A DNA stretch of 64,000 nucleotides, taken from Pseudomonadota bacterium. GTDB taxonomy: Bacteria; Pseudomonadota; Alphaproteobacteria; Micavibrionales; Micavibrionaceae. Positions 9,177-17,557 of the stretch are shown here, piece by piece; the first letter of the stretch is position 1, and the number at the start of each line of letters is the position of its first letter. Position numbers and translations under genes: made by a program. The stretch lies in NCBI GenBank assembly GCA_029558635.1, contig JAKQEE010000314.1:62001-126000 (forward strand). Reading direction: 5' to 3'. Below the pieces are notes generated by a model. That model was given only the letters and a program-made list of their open reading frames with translations, searched no databases and was not told the DNA's origin.

Positions 9177-9572
9177 TCAGGCAAGCGCATTTGCTAGAAC
9201 GTGCTGCTCTATAAAGGCCTTTACTCCATCCTGTTCTGCACGTCTTATACCTTCCACAGCCTGGTCGACCATAGATGATAACTCTTTGATCTCACCACAA
9301 CAGCCCGAAACAGAAGGATCATGAAACCGGCCGAATGGATTCTCGTCAGCCGCAACAAAGGAAATGCTATAAAATATATCTTTTTTAATTGTAACAATCA
9401 TGCGTCCGCCCACACAATCCGCCATCACACTGACGTCATTAAATTTAGCCTCTATCCTGTTGTTGTGTGAGATCGCAAAAGCTTTAGAAATGTATGGGAA
9501 AGCGTGTCTTGCAAATTTCAAGGCCAAATTACCCGCTTTAACTATTTCTTCCGGCATTACATATCCGCTCAT
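9177..9572 (-). CDS. Hypothetical protein, 131 residues
   Basis: The start at 9572 (MSGYVMPEEIVKAGN) is chosen because AGGAGC lies ten bases upstream; an ATG at 9587 would place that ribosome-binding site inside the coding sequence. No signal peptide or membrane segment is present. The protein looks like a small alpha/beta domain with a beta stretch (FNDVSVMADCVGGRMIVTIK) followed by a C-terminal helix rich in Glu and Ala. It is not recognised as a known family. The gene is more AT-rich than its neighbours, and it sits between pgeF and prs on the same strand with gaps of 59 and 100 bases. Confidence 0.55.
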   Translation of the reverse strand: MSGYVMPEEIVKAGNLALKFARHAFPYISKAFAISHNNRIEAKFNDVSVMADCVGGRMIVTIKKDIFYSISFVAADENPFGRFHDPSVSGCCGEIKELSSMVDQAVEGIRRAEQDGVKAFIEQHVLANALA

Positions 9573-9631
9573 GAAAAAGCTCCTCATGAATGTTCTGGTT
9601 TACGCTAAATAGCCAGCGCCGTCATTTTATG

Positions 9632-10408
9632 TCAACGTTTTATTGTAATTGCCGAAATTTGACGGCCATACTGGCCTTCGCCGCGATGGGTTGCGCGGCG
9701 AAAGCTGAAATAGTCTTGTTCTTCCTTATATGTATCAACATGGGACGCGGTGATGTGCCGCACACCCGCCCTTTCCAGCCTATGGGTGACGTAAGAGACC
9801 AGATCGAAATGCGACTTACCGTTCCTGTCCGTAAAAAATGTCCGGCTTTCTTCATTCTCAATAAGAAACGATTTGAGGAAATCGGGGGAGACTTCGTAGC
9901 TTTCCACGCCGATGCACGGTCCGATGGCGGCGCGGATAGTGTCCGGCACAGCACCCAGTTCGATCATGCGTTTAACGGTCGATTCACAGACGCCTTTCAA
10001 GGCACCGCCCCATCCGGCATGGGTTGCGCCGATAACGGGAGTACCGTCGGGTTTTTGCCCTTCCAACAAGATCGGGGCACAGTCGGCGGTCATCACCCCC
10101 AGAACAATGTCCGGCTGGTCGGTGACCAGCGCGTCGCCTTCGCAGAAATCCTCAGCCGGTCCGGCCTCGGACGGTAGGAGGCAGCATGGCGAGTGAGTTT
10201 GCTTCAAGGTCAGAAGTGTTTGCCCGCCCAGAGCCACCCTCACACGGTCGCGGTTTTCTTTAACTCTATCCACGTCATCGCCGGAATAGAGGGTGACGTT
10301 GAGGCTTTCGAATATGCCGTGACTGACCCCACCTTTGCGGCCAAAAAATCCGTGGGTAATGCGTGGGCCGAACAGGTCGGGGAAAGTCAGTGCAGGCGGT
10401 TTTATCAT
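9632..10408 (-). CDS. pgeF: Peptidoglycan editing factor PgeF (YfiH, DUF152)
   Basis: A 258-residue multicopper-oxidase-like fold protein once called polyphenol oxidase. The family's metal-site residues are present: LKQTHS, VMTADCAPILL and GATHAGWGGALKGV, followed by AIGPCIGVESYEV. It removes misincorporated amino acids (Ser for Ala) from peptidoglycan precursors, as shown for E. coli YfiH. The start overlaps the stop of the preceding methyltransferase gene by four bases (ATGA), so translation is probably coupled. The run lgt, methyltransferase, pgeF is common in alphaproteobacteria. Confidence 0.92.
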   Translation of the reverse strand: MIKPPALTFPDLFGPRITHGFFGRKGGVSHGIFESLNVTLYSGDDVDRVKENRDRVRVALGGQTLLTLKQTHSPCCLLPSEAGPAEDFCEGDALVTDQPDIVLGVMTADCAPILLEGQKPDGTPVIGATHAGWGGALKGVCESTVKRMIELGAVPDTIRAAIGPCIGVESYEVSPDFLKSFLIENEESRTFFTDRNGKSHFDLVSYVTHRLERAGVRHITASHVDTYKEEQDYFSFRRATHRGEGQYGRQISAITIKR

Positions 10409-11439
10409 GATCTAGCTTCCAACACTTTAAAGAGCGTTCCCATCTGATCGTCATCAAGGAAGCGATGCAAAGCCGCATCAATACCTTCAGCCTGTTTCAC
10501 TGTGGCGTTTTTCTTCAGCTGTTCCGCGCGCTGCATAACACCAACTCTCCGTAAAAATTCATCTTGAGTACAGAGTGTTACTACGATTTCCTGATTCAAA
10601 ATATCAAGAGCGAGACGTGCGAAATCAATATGAGAGGTTAAATCGACATCCCCTTGATTTTCCAACACATTTGCAAATTCATGTTTTTGAACAGCCTGAA
10701 ATGTATCGCCGACGCCGCTCTTGCTGTGGCCGTAATCGATCATCAGGATAGCCCCGCCCTGCTTTTTAATGCGCGCGGCCATTTCATCTATCACCTGTTG
10801 CCGCGCAGGGGAAACTTCGAAAATTGCGCCGTCTTCTGCGTCGGGCATATCCACAGCATCAATTTTATTTCCAAGCAAAAACAAAAACTTATCTTCGAAG
10901 CCAATAAGGCGTTCGCGCCAGTCATTGCCGCTCCTGACATATTGCCGTATCGGAAGCGCATCGAGAAATTCATTGCCGATAAACACTATGGGTGCGTCAG
11001 ACGGCAAATCAGCCAAAGACTCGCGCCAGATTATGTCTTTTTGCCAAAAGGAGAGCGCTGCGCTTTGTTTTTCCCGCAAACTGGGCGAGGTCTCAACCAA
11101 ATGCACATGCAATGACGCGGCAAAGTCAGGAATCATGCCCGCAATCCTCAGCAAATCCGCCATTAACATGCCGCGCCCCGGTCCGCACTCGACCAGATGC
11201 AATTTTTTGGAGCTGCCCAGACGGTGCCATTCCTCGGCCACCCAGACACCGATCATTTCCCCGAAGAGTTGAGAGATTTCGGGTGCGGTGGTAAAGTCAC
11301 CCCCTGCCCCCAACGGGTCTTTTTTGATGTAATAGCCATGTTCTGGATGGGCGAGGCACAAATTCCAGTAGGCCTCGACCGAGATCGGGCCTCCGGACTC
11401 AATTTGCCGCCTTATGATTTCTGCGAGGGTGTTTGGCAT
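10405..11439 (-). CDS. SAM-dependent methyltransferase, MidA/NDUFAF7 family
   Basis: A 344-residue protein of COG1565. Family features are HPEHGYYIKKDPLGAGGDFT at the N-terminus, QLFGEMIGVWVAEEW, the SAM-binding LVECGPGRGMLMADLLR, then VFIGNEFLDALPIRQYV and ILMIDYGHSKSGVGDTFQAV. The mitochondrial homologue NDUFAF7 dimethylates an arginine of complex I subunit NDUFS2, so a role in respiratory complex assembly is likely but inferred. The start at 11439 (ATG) overlaps the end of lgt by 28 bases; a GTG at 11448 is an alternative that adds three residues. Confidence 0.88.
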   Translation of the reverse strand: MPNTLAEIIRRQIESGGPISVEAYWNLCLAHPEHGYYIKKDPLGAGGDFTTAPEISQLFGEMIGVWVAEEWHRLGSSKKLHLVECGPGRGMLMADLLRIAGMIPDFAASLHVHLVETSPSLREKQSAALSFWQKDIIWRESLADLPSDAPIVFIGNEFLDALPIRQYVRSGNDWRERLIGFEDKFLFLLGNKIDAVDMPDAEDGAIFEVSPARQQVIDEMAARIKKQGGAILMIDYGHSKSGVGDTFQAVQKHEFANVLENQGDVDLTSHIDFARLALDILNQEIVVTLCTQDEFLRRVGVMQRAEQLKKNATVKQAEGIDAALHRFLDDDQMGTLFKVLEARS

Positions 11440-12224
11440 CGCGCGCACCAGATGATAATTGCACTTCCAACCAGCATCATCGGGACGCAGAGAATCTGCC
11501 CCATTGTGACGGCTTCGAAGAAAAAGCCGAGCTGCACATCCGGCTCACGAAAGAACTCTATGACAAAGCGGAAGGCGCCGTAGAGGGCCAAAAATGCACC
11601 GGCAATGACGCCGCCTTTGCCGCGCACGGCTTTGACGTGCATCAGGGCAAACAGGATCAGGAACAGGAGCAAGCCTTCGGCGGCGGCTTCATAGAGTTGG
11701 CTCGGGTGGCGGGGCTCGGCACCGCCGCGCGGAAAAATGACACCCCATGGTGTGTCCGTTGTCCGGCCAAATAATTCGCCATTGACAAAATTGGCCAACC
11801 TTCCCAAAAACAGACCTATCGGGACAACTGTGGTTGTCACATCCGCGAGTCTCTTGAACTCCACCTTTTTAATCTTGGCATAAAGAATAAGGGCCAGAAT
11901 AACCCCGATGGCCCCACCGTGGAACGACATGCCGCCATGCCAGACTTTGAGAGCTTCCAGAGGATGATCGAGATAGGTCGGCAAATTGTAAAACAGCACA
12001 TAGCCCAGCCGCCCGCCCAACAGGACGCCCAGAATGGCCCAGCTGATAAAATCGTCAATGTCGGTCGCATTCGGTCGGCGGTCATCTTTATAGAGTCTGG
12101 TCAGGTAACGCGCCACCTGCCATGCCAGCAAAAAGCCCGCAACATAGGATAGCGCATACCAGTGAATCTGGATTACTCCCAGATCAAGGGCAACAGGGTC
12201 GATTTTCGGGAACTCAAAAGCCAT
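11412..12224 (-). CDS. lgt: Prolipoprotein diacylglyceryl transferase
   Basis: A 270-residue inner-membrane enzyme that transfers diacylglyceryl from phosphatidylglycerol to the lipobox cysteine, the first step of lipoprotein maturation. Several hydrophobic segments are visible (WYALSYVAGFLLAWQVARYL, AISWAILGVLLGGRLGYVLF after the loop, and others). The signature GRLANFVNGELFGRTTD is complete, followed by GGAEPRHPSQLYEA. Its product class is represented in the window by FlgH, whose lipobox is described below. It heads the lgt-methyltransferase-pgeF run. The upstream spacer holds a palindromic repeat. Confidence 0.95.
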   Translation of the reverse strand: MAFEFPKIDPVALDLGVIQIHWYALSYVAGFLLAWQVARYLTRLYKDDRRPNATDIDDFISWAILGVLLGGRLGYVLFYNLPTYLDHPLEALKVWHGGMSFHGGAIGVILALILYAKIKKVEFKRLADVTTTVVPIGLFLGRLANFVNGELFGRTTDTPWGVIFPRGGAEPRHPSQLYEAAAEGLLLFLILFALMHVKAVRGKGGVIAGAFLALYGAFRFVIEFFREPDVQLGFFFEAVTMGQILCVPMMLVGSAIIIWCARCQTPSQKS

Positions 12225-12241
12225 ATTCCAAAACCATTCAT

Positions 12242-12370
12242 TGTCATCCCGTTAGCACGATCCGAAGGATCGTTCGCACGAACGGGATCCATAACTTTGC
12301 GAAGCTCCGCTTCACTTAACCACTGGATCCCCGACCTACGGTCAGCTCGCCCCCCTTGTCGCGGATGACA
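12242..12370. repeat. Multi-hairpin palindromic intergenic repeat
   Basis: The 129-base element is bounded by TGTCATCC (12242-12249) and its exact reverse complement GGATGACA (12363-12370). Inside, CCCGTT/AACGGG (12248-12253, 12281-12286) encloses ACGATCC-GAA-GGATCGT (12257-12273). GGATCC occurs at 12285-12290 and 12325-12330, and GAAGC-TCC-GCTTC lies at 12301-12313. The nested design and the TGTCATCC boundary resemble dispersed palindromic elements of Rickettsiales and other alphaproteobacteria. No second copy was noticed in this window, so dispersal is not shown. It lies between divergent lgt and the UbiK-like gene. Confidence 0.6.
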
Positions 12371-12486
12371 GAGCCGGGTTTTATCCACCGAAACCTGCTT
12401 ACGGCTTTTTCGGAAGGGTTGCAACTCCCTCATATAAGGTGATACACACTCTTTCCAACCCTAAAACCAAAAACAGGTATTTTGTC

Positions 12487-12876
12487 ATGAGCCTCGACAA
12501 CAAACTTTTCGACGATTTGACCCGTGTTGCCGGCGGAGCCGTTAGCATTCTTTCGGCTGTCGGTAAACAATTGGGCGAAGGCTTGAAAGACCAGATGGGC
12601 GACAAATTCCCCTCTTCTTCTTTTTCCGCTTTTTCCGCTGCCAATGACGATGTCGATCGTTTGCAAGGCGTTGTGACCAAGCTGCGTATGGAACAGGAAG
12701 AAATGAAAGCCCGCATTGCTTCGCTTGAAGCGATGCTCGGTGTGGCTACAAAAAAACCTGCCGCCAAGAAAAAAACTGCGGCTTCGGCCAAAAAAGCGGT
12801 GGCGAAAAAGCCTGTTAAAAAGACCGCTGCGAAATCTGCGTCTAAAAAATCGAAACCAGCCAAAAAACGCGCTTAA
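12487..12876 (+). CDS. UbiK/BMFP-family accessory protein with Lys/Ala tail
   Basis: A 129-residue protein starting MSLDNKLFDDLTRVAGGAV. The first 80 residues match the BMFP (YqiC/UbiK) pattern: an N-terminal amphipathic helix with LFDDLTRVAGGAVSIL, a linker, then a coiled-coil trimerisation helix (VTKLRMEQEEMKARIASLEAML). E. coli UbiK helps assemble the ubiquinone biosynthesis complex and binds lipids. Residues from about 90 onward form a Lys/Ala-rich tail of repeated KKxAAK units like histone H1, which could bind nucleic acid or acidic membrane; this is an added feature and its function is unknown. AGGT precedes the ATG. It is the first gene of a run with ybjN and proC. Confidence 0.72.
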   Translation: MSLDNKLFDDLTRVAGGAVSILSAVGKQLGEGLKDQMGDKFPSSSFSAFSAANDDVDRLQGVVTKLRMEQEEMKARIASLEAMLGVATKKPAAKKKTAASAKKAVAKKPVKKTAAKSASKKSKPAKKRA

Positions 12877-12906
12877 TTCAGTCGCTTCATTCCGGGGAGA
12901 AACGAG

Positions 12907-13425
12907 ATGATGTCTGCTTCCAACGCCAATGACAATTTGTTTGACGATATGCAGAATCCTCTGGACGGGATCGAAGATATTCTGATCCGTCAGAACTGGA
13001 CCTATTCGCGGATGAACCGTGACGAGCTTTATCTGGAGCTTAAAGGCAAGCACGGTACTTACCGCATGATGTTTTTGTGGAACGATTCGCAGGAGGTCAT
13101 GCAGCTCGCGGCCGAATTCGACATGCGTCTGGCCGACTTCCAATATCCCAAAGCCTGCCAGATGATGAATGAGATCAACGGCAAATTGTGGTTGGGGAAT
13201 TTCAACCTGTCACCTGAGACCATGATCCCCTGTTTCCGCCATACGCAAATGTTGCGCGGGGTCGGGTCGGCTGGCGATGTAATCGGCCAGATGGAAGATT
13301 TGATCCAGATCACGATGGACGATTGCGATTTGCATTATCCGGCGTTCCTGATGCTCGCTTCTGAGAAAGTTCATGACGAAGACCAGTTGGCGCTTGCGTT
13401 GATGCCTGCGGTTGGGCTGTCGTAA
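12907..13425 (+). CDS. YbjN domain-containing protein
   Basis: A 172-residue protein of the YbjN/PF10722 type, related to the type III secretion chaperone fold. Family-like features are the N-terminal NPLDGIEDILIRQNWTY, a central beta region (GTYRMMFLWNDSQEVMQLAAEF) and a helix-rich end (MNEINGKLWLGNFNLSPE, LIQITMDDCDLHYPAFLML). GGGGAGA precedes the ATG. The stop is one base before the proC start, indicating co-transcription. In alphaproteobacteria ybjN next to proC is common, but the biochemical role is not known; E. coli YbjN is linked to stress and motility. Confidence 0.85.
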   Translation: MMSASNANDNLFDDMQNPLDGIEDILIRQNWTYSRMNRDELYLELKGKHGTYRMMFLWNDSQEVMQLAAEFDMRLADFQYPKACQMMNEINGKLWLGNFNLSPETMIPCFRHTQMLRGVGSAGDVIGQMEDLIQITMDDCDLHYPAFLMLASEKVHDEDQLALALMPAVGLS

Positions 13426-13426
13426 T

Positions 13427-14212
13427 ATGATTCCCGCTTCGCGCATTTTACTGGTTGGTTGCGGTAAGATGGGTGGTGCTTTGCTCGACGGCTGGCGTGA
13501 GCGTTTTTCTGATCTTCACATCCTTGTTGCCGATCCGGTTTCTCCCGAAGCGGATGTCAAAAATGTTGGTGATGCTGTCGGGCCGTTCGATTGCGTTGTT
13601 CTGGCAGTCAAGCCGCAGGTGATGGCGGAAACCCTTGCTGAGATTGCACCACTTTTGACGCCGCATATGCTTGTCTTGTCAATTGCCGCAGGAAAGACGA
13701 TTGCGTTTTATGAATCTCACATCGGCGAGTCACAACCCATTGTCCGCGTGATGCCCAACACGCCCGCCGCCATTGGTTGCGGGATGAGTGTTTTGTGCGC
13801 CAATGCGCATGTCAGTGCTGTTCAAAAGCAACTGGCCACGTCACTGATGTCGGCGGTGGGGTTTGCCGAATGGATTGATGATGAATCTTTGATGGATGCG
13901 GTGACCGCCGTTTCCGGTTCGGGTCCGGCCTATGTCTTTCATATGATCGAAGCGTTGGCGGCGGCGGGTACGGCAGCGGGTTTGCCTTCTGATTTATCCA
14001 TGACGCTTGCACGCCAAACAGTGATCGGCTCTGGAATTTTGGCGCAATCTATGCCCGACACTGACGCGGCAACGCTGCGTCAAAACGTGACCAGCCCCGG
14101 TGGAACGACCGAGGCCGCGCTTAAAATCCTGATGGCTGAACATGGTTTAACCGACCTGATGACCCGCGCCGTTGATGCCGCCACCAAACGCGGCAAAGAG
14201 CTTGCGGGTTAG
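13427..14212 (+). CDS. proC: Pyrroline-5-carboxylate reductase
   Basis: A 261-residue NAD(P)H-dependent enzyme that performs the last step of proline synthesis. The start at 13427 gives MIPASRILLVGCGKMGGALL, so the Rossmann GxGxMG motif falls at the expected position; an in-frame start at 13412 would overlap ybjN. Other family marks are VMPNTPAAIGCGMSVL, the catalytic-domain AVSGSGPAYVFHMIEALAAAG and VTSPGGTTEAALKIL. The 3' end overlaps the convergent phosphohexomutase gene by four bases. Confidence 0.95.
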   Translation: MIPASRILLVGCGKMGGALLDGWRERFSDLHILVADPVSPEADVKNVGDAVGPFDCVVLAVKPQVMAETLAEIAPLLTPHMLVLSIAAGKTIAFYESHIGESQPIVRVMPNTPAAIGCGMSVLCANAHVSAVQKQLATSLMSAVGFAEWIDDESLMDAVTAVSGSGPAYVFHMIEALAAAGTAAGLPSDLSMTLARQTVIGSGILAQSMPDTDAATLRQNVTSPGGTTEAALKILMAEHGLTDLMTRAVDAATKRGKELAG

Positions 14213-15705
14213 GCGGCGCGTTTCAGGGTTTGGTCGTATTCGCCGATTTCGGGGAATTTTTTCAGCTCGTCATTGATTGCGTCAAATGCATCGAACATGC
14301 GGCTTTCCGAGACAGGGCTTTCGACCACGACGACCAGTGACGGTTTGTTGGACGATGCACGGATCAGACCCCATGTGCCGTCTTCGAACGTAAAGCGCAC
14401 GCCGTTGACTGTCACGATGTCGATGATTTTTTGACCGCGCAATGACGCACCATTTGCTTTGTAGGTTTCAAAGACTTTTATCAATGTATCAACCGTGCCG
14501 TATTTTTTGTTGTCAGGGCAGAATGGTGCCATGGTGGGCGATCCCCATGTTTTGGGCAATGCGTCTTTCAAGTCGGCCATGGATTTATCCGGATTGCGGT
14601 CCATCAGACGGCAGATTGTGACCGCCGTCATGACTCCGTCATCGTACCCGCGGCCCAGCGGCGCGTTGAAGAAATAGTGTCCGCTTTTCTCAAAGCCTAC
14701 CAATGCGCCAATTTCATTGACGCGGCGTTTCATATAGGAATGTCCGGTCTTCCAGTAATCGGTTTGCGCACCCAGTTCTTTTAAAACGGGGTCGGAATGG
14801 TAGAGGCCGGTCGATTTAACATCGGCCACGAATTTTGCACCCTTGTATTGCGCGGCCAGATCACGCGCCAAAATCACGCCCATTTTATCGGCAAAAATTT
14901 CTTCGCCCGTATTGTCCACAACGCCGCAGCGGTCGCCGTCCCCGTCAAATCCGCAGCCGAAATCGGCTCCGGTTTCTTTGACCTTAGCACTCAGCGCGTG
15001 GAGCATTTCCATGTCTTCGGGGTTCGGGTTGTATTTCGGGAAGGTGTAATCGAGGTCGCAATCCATCTCGATCACGTCGCAACCGATGGCGCGAAGGACG
15101 TCGGGAGCGTAGGCCCCGGCTGTGCCATTGCCGCACGCGGCGACGACTTTTAGTTTGCGGCCGATTTTTCCGCCTTTGGCGAGGTCGGCGACGTACCGCG
15201 ATTTCATATCGTCGACATACTCATACGATCCGCCGTCTTTGAGGGTGAATTTACCCGAGAGCGTGATTTCTTTCAGGCGGGTCATCTCGTCAGGGCCGAA
15301 AGTCAGCGGGCGGTTAATCCCCATTTTAACTCCGGTCCAGCCGTTTTCATTGTGGCTGGCCGTCACCATGGCGACGGCAGGACAATCCAATTCAAATTGT
15401 GAGAAATAGGCGACGGGAGACAGGGCCAGACCGATATCTTTGACCTGACATCCGGCGGACATCAATCCGATAATCAAAGCTTGTTTGATCGTCGCAGAGT
15501 ATGAACGGTAATCATGGCCAACGACGATGGCGGGGGGAGCAACTCCCTTTTCGTGCATCAATGTGCCGATGGCTTTGCCCAGCTCCTGTACGCCACGCAA
15601 ATTGATTTGCTCAGGGTAGAGCCATCGGGCGTCATATTCACGGAAACCGCTTGCCTCGACCAAAATTTCGCGTTCGAAATCTTCTGTGTTTTCCTTAATC
15701 GTCAT
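14209..15705 (-). CDS. Phosphomannomutase/phosphoglucomutase
   Basis: A 498-residue alpha-D-phosphohexomutase that interconverts hexose 1- and 6-phosphates for polysaccharide and lipopolysaccharide precursors. The active-site serine is Ser117 in MVTASHNENGWTGVK. The metal loop is GCGFDGDGDRCGVVD, the sugar-binding loop GFEKSGHYFFN, and the C-terminal phosphate-binding part is LIRASSNKPSLVVVVESP. The N-terminal GFREYDARW matches the AlgC/ManB group (xFRxYDIRG). Mannose versus glucose preference cannot be decided by eye, so no symbol is given. It is divergent from mucR and convergent with proC. Confidence 0.9.
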   Translation of the reverse strand: MTIKENTEDFEREILVEASGFREYDARWLYPEQINLRGVQELGKAIGTLMHEKGVAPPAIVVGHDYRSYSATIKQALIIGLMSAGCQVKDIGLALSPVAYFSQFELDCPAVAMVTASHNENGWTGVKMGINRPLTFGPDEMTRLKEITLSGKFTLKDGGSYEYVDDMKSRYVADLAKGGKIGRKLKVVAACGNGTAGAYAPDVLRAIGCDVIEMDCDLDYTFPKYNPNPEDMEMLHALSAKVKETGADFGCGFDGDGDRCGVVDNTGEEIFADKMGVILARDLAAQYKGAKFVADVKSTGLYHSDPVLKELGAQTDYWKTGHSYMKRRVNEIGALVGFEKSGHYFFNAPLGRGYDDGVMTAVTICRLMDRNPDKSMADLKDALPKTWGSPTMAPFCPDNKKYGTVDTLIKVFETYKANGASLRGQKIIDIVTVNGVRFTFEDGTWGLIRASSNKPSLVVVVESPVSESRMFDAFDAINDELKKFPEIGEYDQTLKRAA

Positions 15706-15861
15706 GCCGATCCCTTTTCTTTACACCGTTTGTTCCGGCTTCTTTTAATTCAATTGATAGCGCAATGCAACAAAACTGATTTTTACTTGCTCTTACTCAA
15801 TATTTTGTTTTATAGATGCCGCATATCATCTTTATTTTACTGGGATTTTGACGGTTTTATT

Positions 15862-16296
15862 ATGGCGGAAAGCAATAAACATTCGGAATTACTCTCCTAC
15901 ACGGCGGAAATCGTGGCGTCGCACCTGTCCAACAACACGGTGGCGGCGGTCGAGATTCCGGCATTGATCGAGCGGGTTTTCAAGACGCTTTCAACTCTTG
16001 GCGTTGAAACCAAGGCCTCGGCCTCTATTGGCGAGCGTCCGCAGCCTGCCGTTCCCATTCGCAAATCGGTTATGCCTGATTATATTGTTTGTCTGGAAGA
16101 CGGTAAAAAGCTCAAAATGCTCAAGCGTCACCTGAAGACGGCCTATGACATGACCCCCGAACAATATAAAGAGCGTTGGGGTTTGCCGCATGATTATCCG
16201 ATGGTGGCCCCCAATTACACCAAACAGCGCAGCAAGCTCGCCAAGGATATCGGGCTTGGGACGTCGGGTCGCCCTGCAAAACCCTCGAAAAAATAA
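15862..16296 (+). CDS. mucR: MucR/Ros family transcriptional regulator
   Basis: A 144-residue DNA-binding regulator starting MAESNKHSELLSYTAEIVAS; the frame is open further upstream but those residues are not conserved. The Ros-type domain is complete in sequence (MPDYIVCLEDGKKLKML, KRHLKTAYDMTPEQY, RWGLPHDYPMVAPNY). The zinc ligands of Ros (C-x2-C-x9-H-x4-H) are only partly kept: Cys77 and His90 are present, but Asp80 and Tyr95 occupy the other two positions, as in zinc-poor MucR variants. In Caulobacter MucR proteins act with SciP and CtrA on cell-cycle and flagellar genes, which fits the CtrA-type boxes elsewhere here. The 156-base spacer from the divergent mutase gene is AT-rich and holds its promoter. 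Confidence 0.9.
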   Translation: MAESNKHSELLSYTAEIVASHLSNNTVAAVEIPALIERVFKTLSTLGVETKASASIGERPQPAVPIRKSVMPDYIVCLEDGKKLKMLKRHLKTAYDMTPEQYKERWGLPHDYPMVAPNYTKQRSKLAKDIGLGTSGRPAKPSKK

Positions 16297-16313
16297 GAAA
16301 AATCCGTATGGCC

Positions 16314-16345
16314 GATTCGCCTTGCACACGGGGCGAATCTCTTTA
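16314..16345 (+). terminator. Probable terminator after mucR
   Basis: GATTCGCC (16314-16321) pairs exactly with GGCGAATC (16332-16339) around a ten-base loop and is followed by TCTCTTT. The T run is interrupted, so termination strength is uncertain. Confidence 0.45.
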
Positions 16346-16415
16346 AACTTGGGATGTAAAATTTCAAGTCTCTGCGTGTTTTTATAACAACTCAAAAATA
16401 ATAGGTTCAGTGGAA

Positions 16416-17495
16416 ATGAAAGTCTCGGTTTACGCTCTGATGGGCGTTTTGTTGTGTTCTTCGCAGATGGCTTATGCCGACGAAGTATCTTACCCTCACC
16501 TTGAAGGCGAAGTCGCCGTCGAAATCCAGAATGACTGGATTTTCAACTCCGACGATCCGGACGAGGAAGCCAACACACTCTTTACCAAAACCGAGCCGCA
16601 TTTTGTTTTATCGTTTAACGAGAACCTTGCCCTTGAAGCCGGATTGGTTTTCGAACCGGTCAGAGATCCCGATGCGGGGGATGATTCTTATTTCTACGGT
16701 CAGGGGTTGTTTGCCGAAGAATTCAAGTTGACCTATACCACCGACGATTTCGGGCTTTATGCCGGTAAGTTCAATCCGAATTTCGGAACGGCGTTCGAAC
16801 AGGGGCTTAGCATCTACGGCAATGATTTCGCCGAAGATTACGAATTGACCGAACGGATTGGTTTCGGTGGATTTGTTCCCCTCCCCGTTGAAGGGTTTGG
16901 CGAGCACACATTGTCCGCCAACGTATTTTTTGCCGACACGACATTCCTGAGTAATTCAGTGATTACCAAACGCGGTCGCGTTTCAAAAAATGATGGCGGA
17001 ATCAGCAATACAGAAGATTTATCGTCTTTCTCGGTTGCTTTGGACAGTGAAGACATCGGCAATTTCAAAGGTCTTAATACCCACATTGCCTACCGCCGCC
17101 AGTCACCCGGCGATGTCGACACGGGCCTTGACCATGAAAACGGCTATGTTATCGGTGTGGATTACATCACAGAGCTTAGCGACGATGTCGAAGGTCATGC
17201 GTTGGTCGAATGGGCGCGAATCGACAATGTTGACGGGTCGACGGACAATGTCGATTACCTGACTTCAACGGTTGACCTGACCATTCTTGGAAACTGGACG
17301 GTTGCCGCAGATTATACGCTCCGCAATTTCGATGTGGCTACCGGCGATGATGTTCATGATTATATTGCCGAACTGACCGGCGGGTATTATTTCGACAATG
17401 GAGTCGGCATCAATCTCGGCTATGTCAAGGCCAGAGAAGACAGTGTCGACCGTCAGGGCCTCGGCCTGTTGCTCACTTACGAATACGAATTCTAG
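16416..17495 (+). CDS. Outer-membrane beta-barrel (porin-like) protein
   Basis: A 359-residue exported protein. The ATG at 16416 gives a clean signal peptide (MKVSVYALMGVLLCSSQMAYA, cleavage before DEV); a GTG at 16410 is two codons upstream. The mature chain is acidic and full of alternating beta strands (ALEAGLVFEPV, FGLYAGKFNPNFG, HALVEWARIDNV, TVAADYTLRNFDVA). It ends LLLTYEYEF, with the C-terminal aromatic residue recognised by the BAM complex. Length and strand density suggest a barrel of about 14-16 strands. No porin subfamily was recognised. A perfect bidirectional terminator follows. Confidence 0.75.
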   Translation: MKVSVYALMGVLLCSSQMAYADEVSYPHLEGEVAVEIQNDWIFNSDDPDEEANTLFTKTEPHFVLSFNENLALEAGLVFEPVRDPDAGDDSYFYGQGLFAEEFKLTYTTDDFGLYAGKFNPNFGTAFEQGLSIYGNDFAEDYELTERIGFGGFVPLPVEGFGEHTLSANVFFADTTFLSNSVITKRGRVSKNDGGISNTEDLSSFSVALDSEDIGNFKGLNTHIAYRRQSPGDVDTGLDHENGYVIGVDYITELSDDVEGHALVEWARIDNVDGSTDNVDYLTSTVDLTILGNWTVAADYTLRNFDVATGDDVHDYIAELTGGYYFDNGVGINLGYVKAREDSVDRQGLGLLLTYEYEF

Positions 17496-17508
17496 AACCT
17501 TTTTGAAT

Positions 17509-17539
17509 AAAAAATCCCCCGAAGGTCGGGGGATTTTTT
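17509..17539. terminator. Strong bidirectional terminator between barrel gene and sucA
   Basis: A perfect 14-pair stem (AAAAAATCCCCCGA with its reverse complement TCGGGGGATTTTTT) has an AGG loop. It gives a run of T on either strand, so it ends both convergent transcripts. Confidence 0.93.
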
Positions 17540-17557
17540 ATTTGTCTGCATTCTGCT

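Noticed and set aside
12430..13143. 237-residue minus-strand reading frame opposite the UbiK-like and ybjN genes
   Set aside because: Phe/Arg/His-rich shadow produced by the Lys/Ala tail coding region on the other strand.
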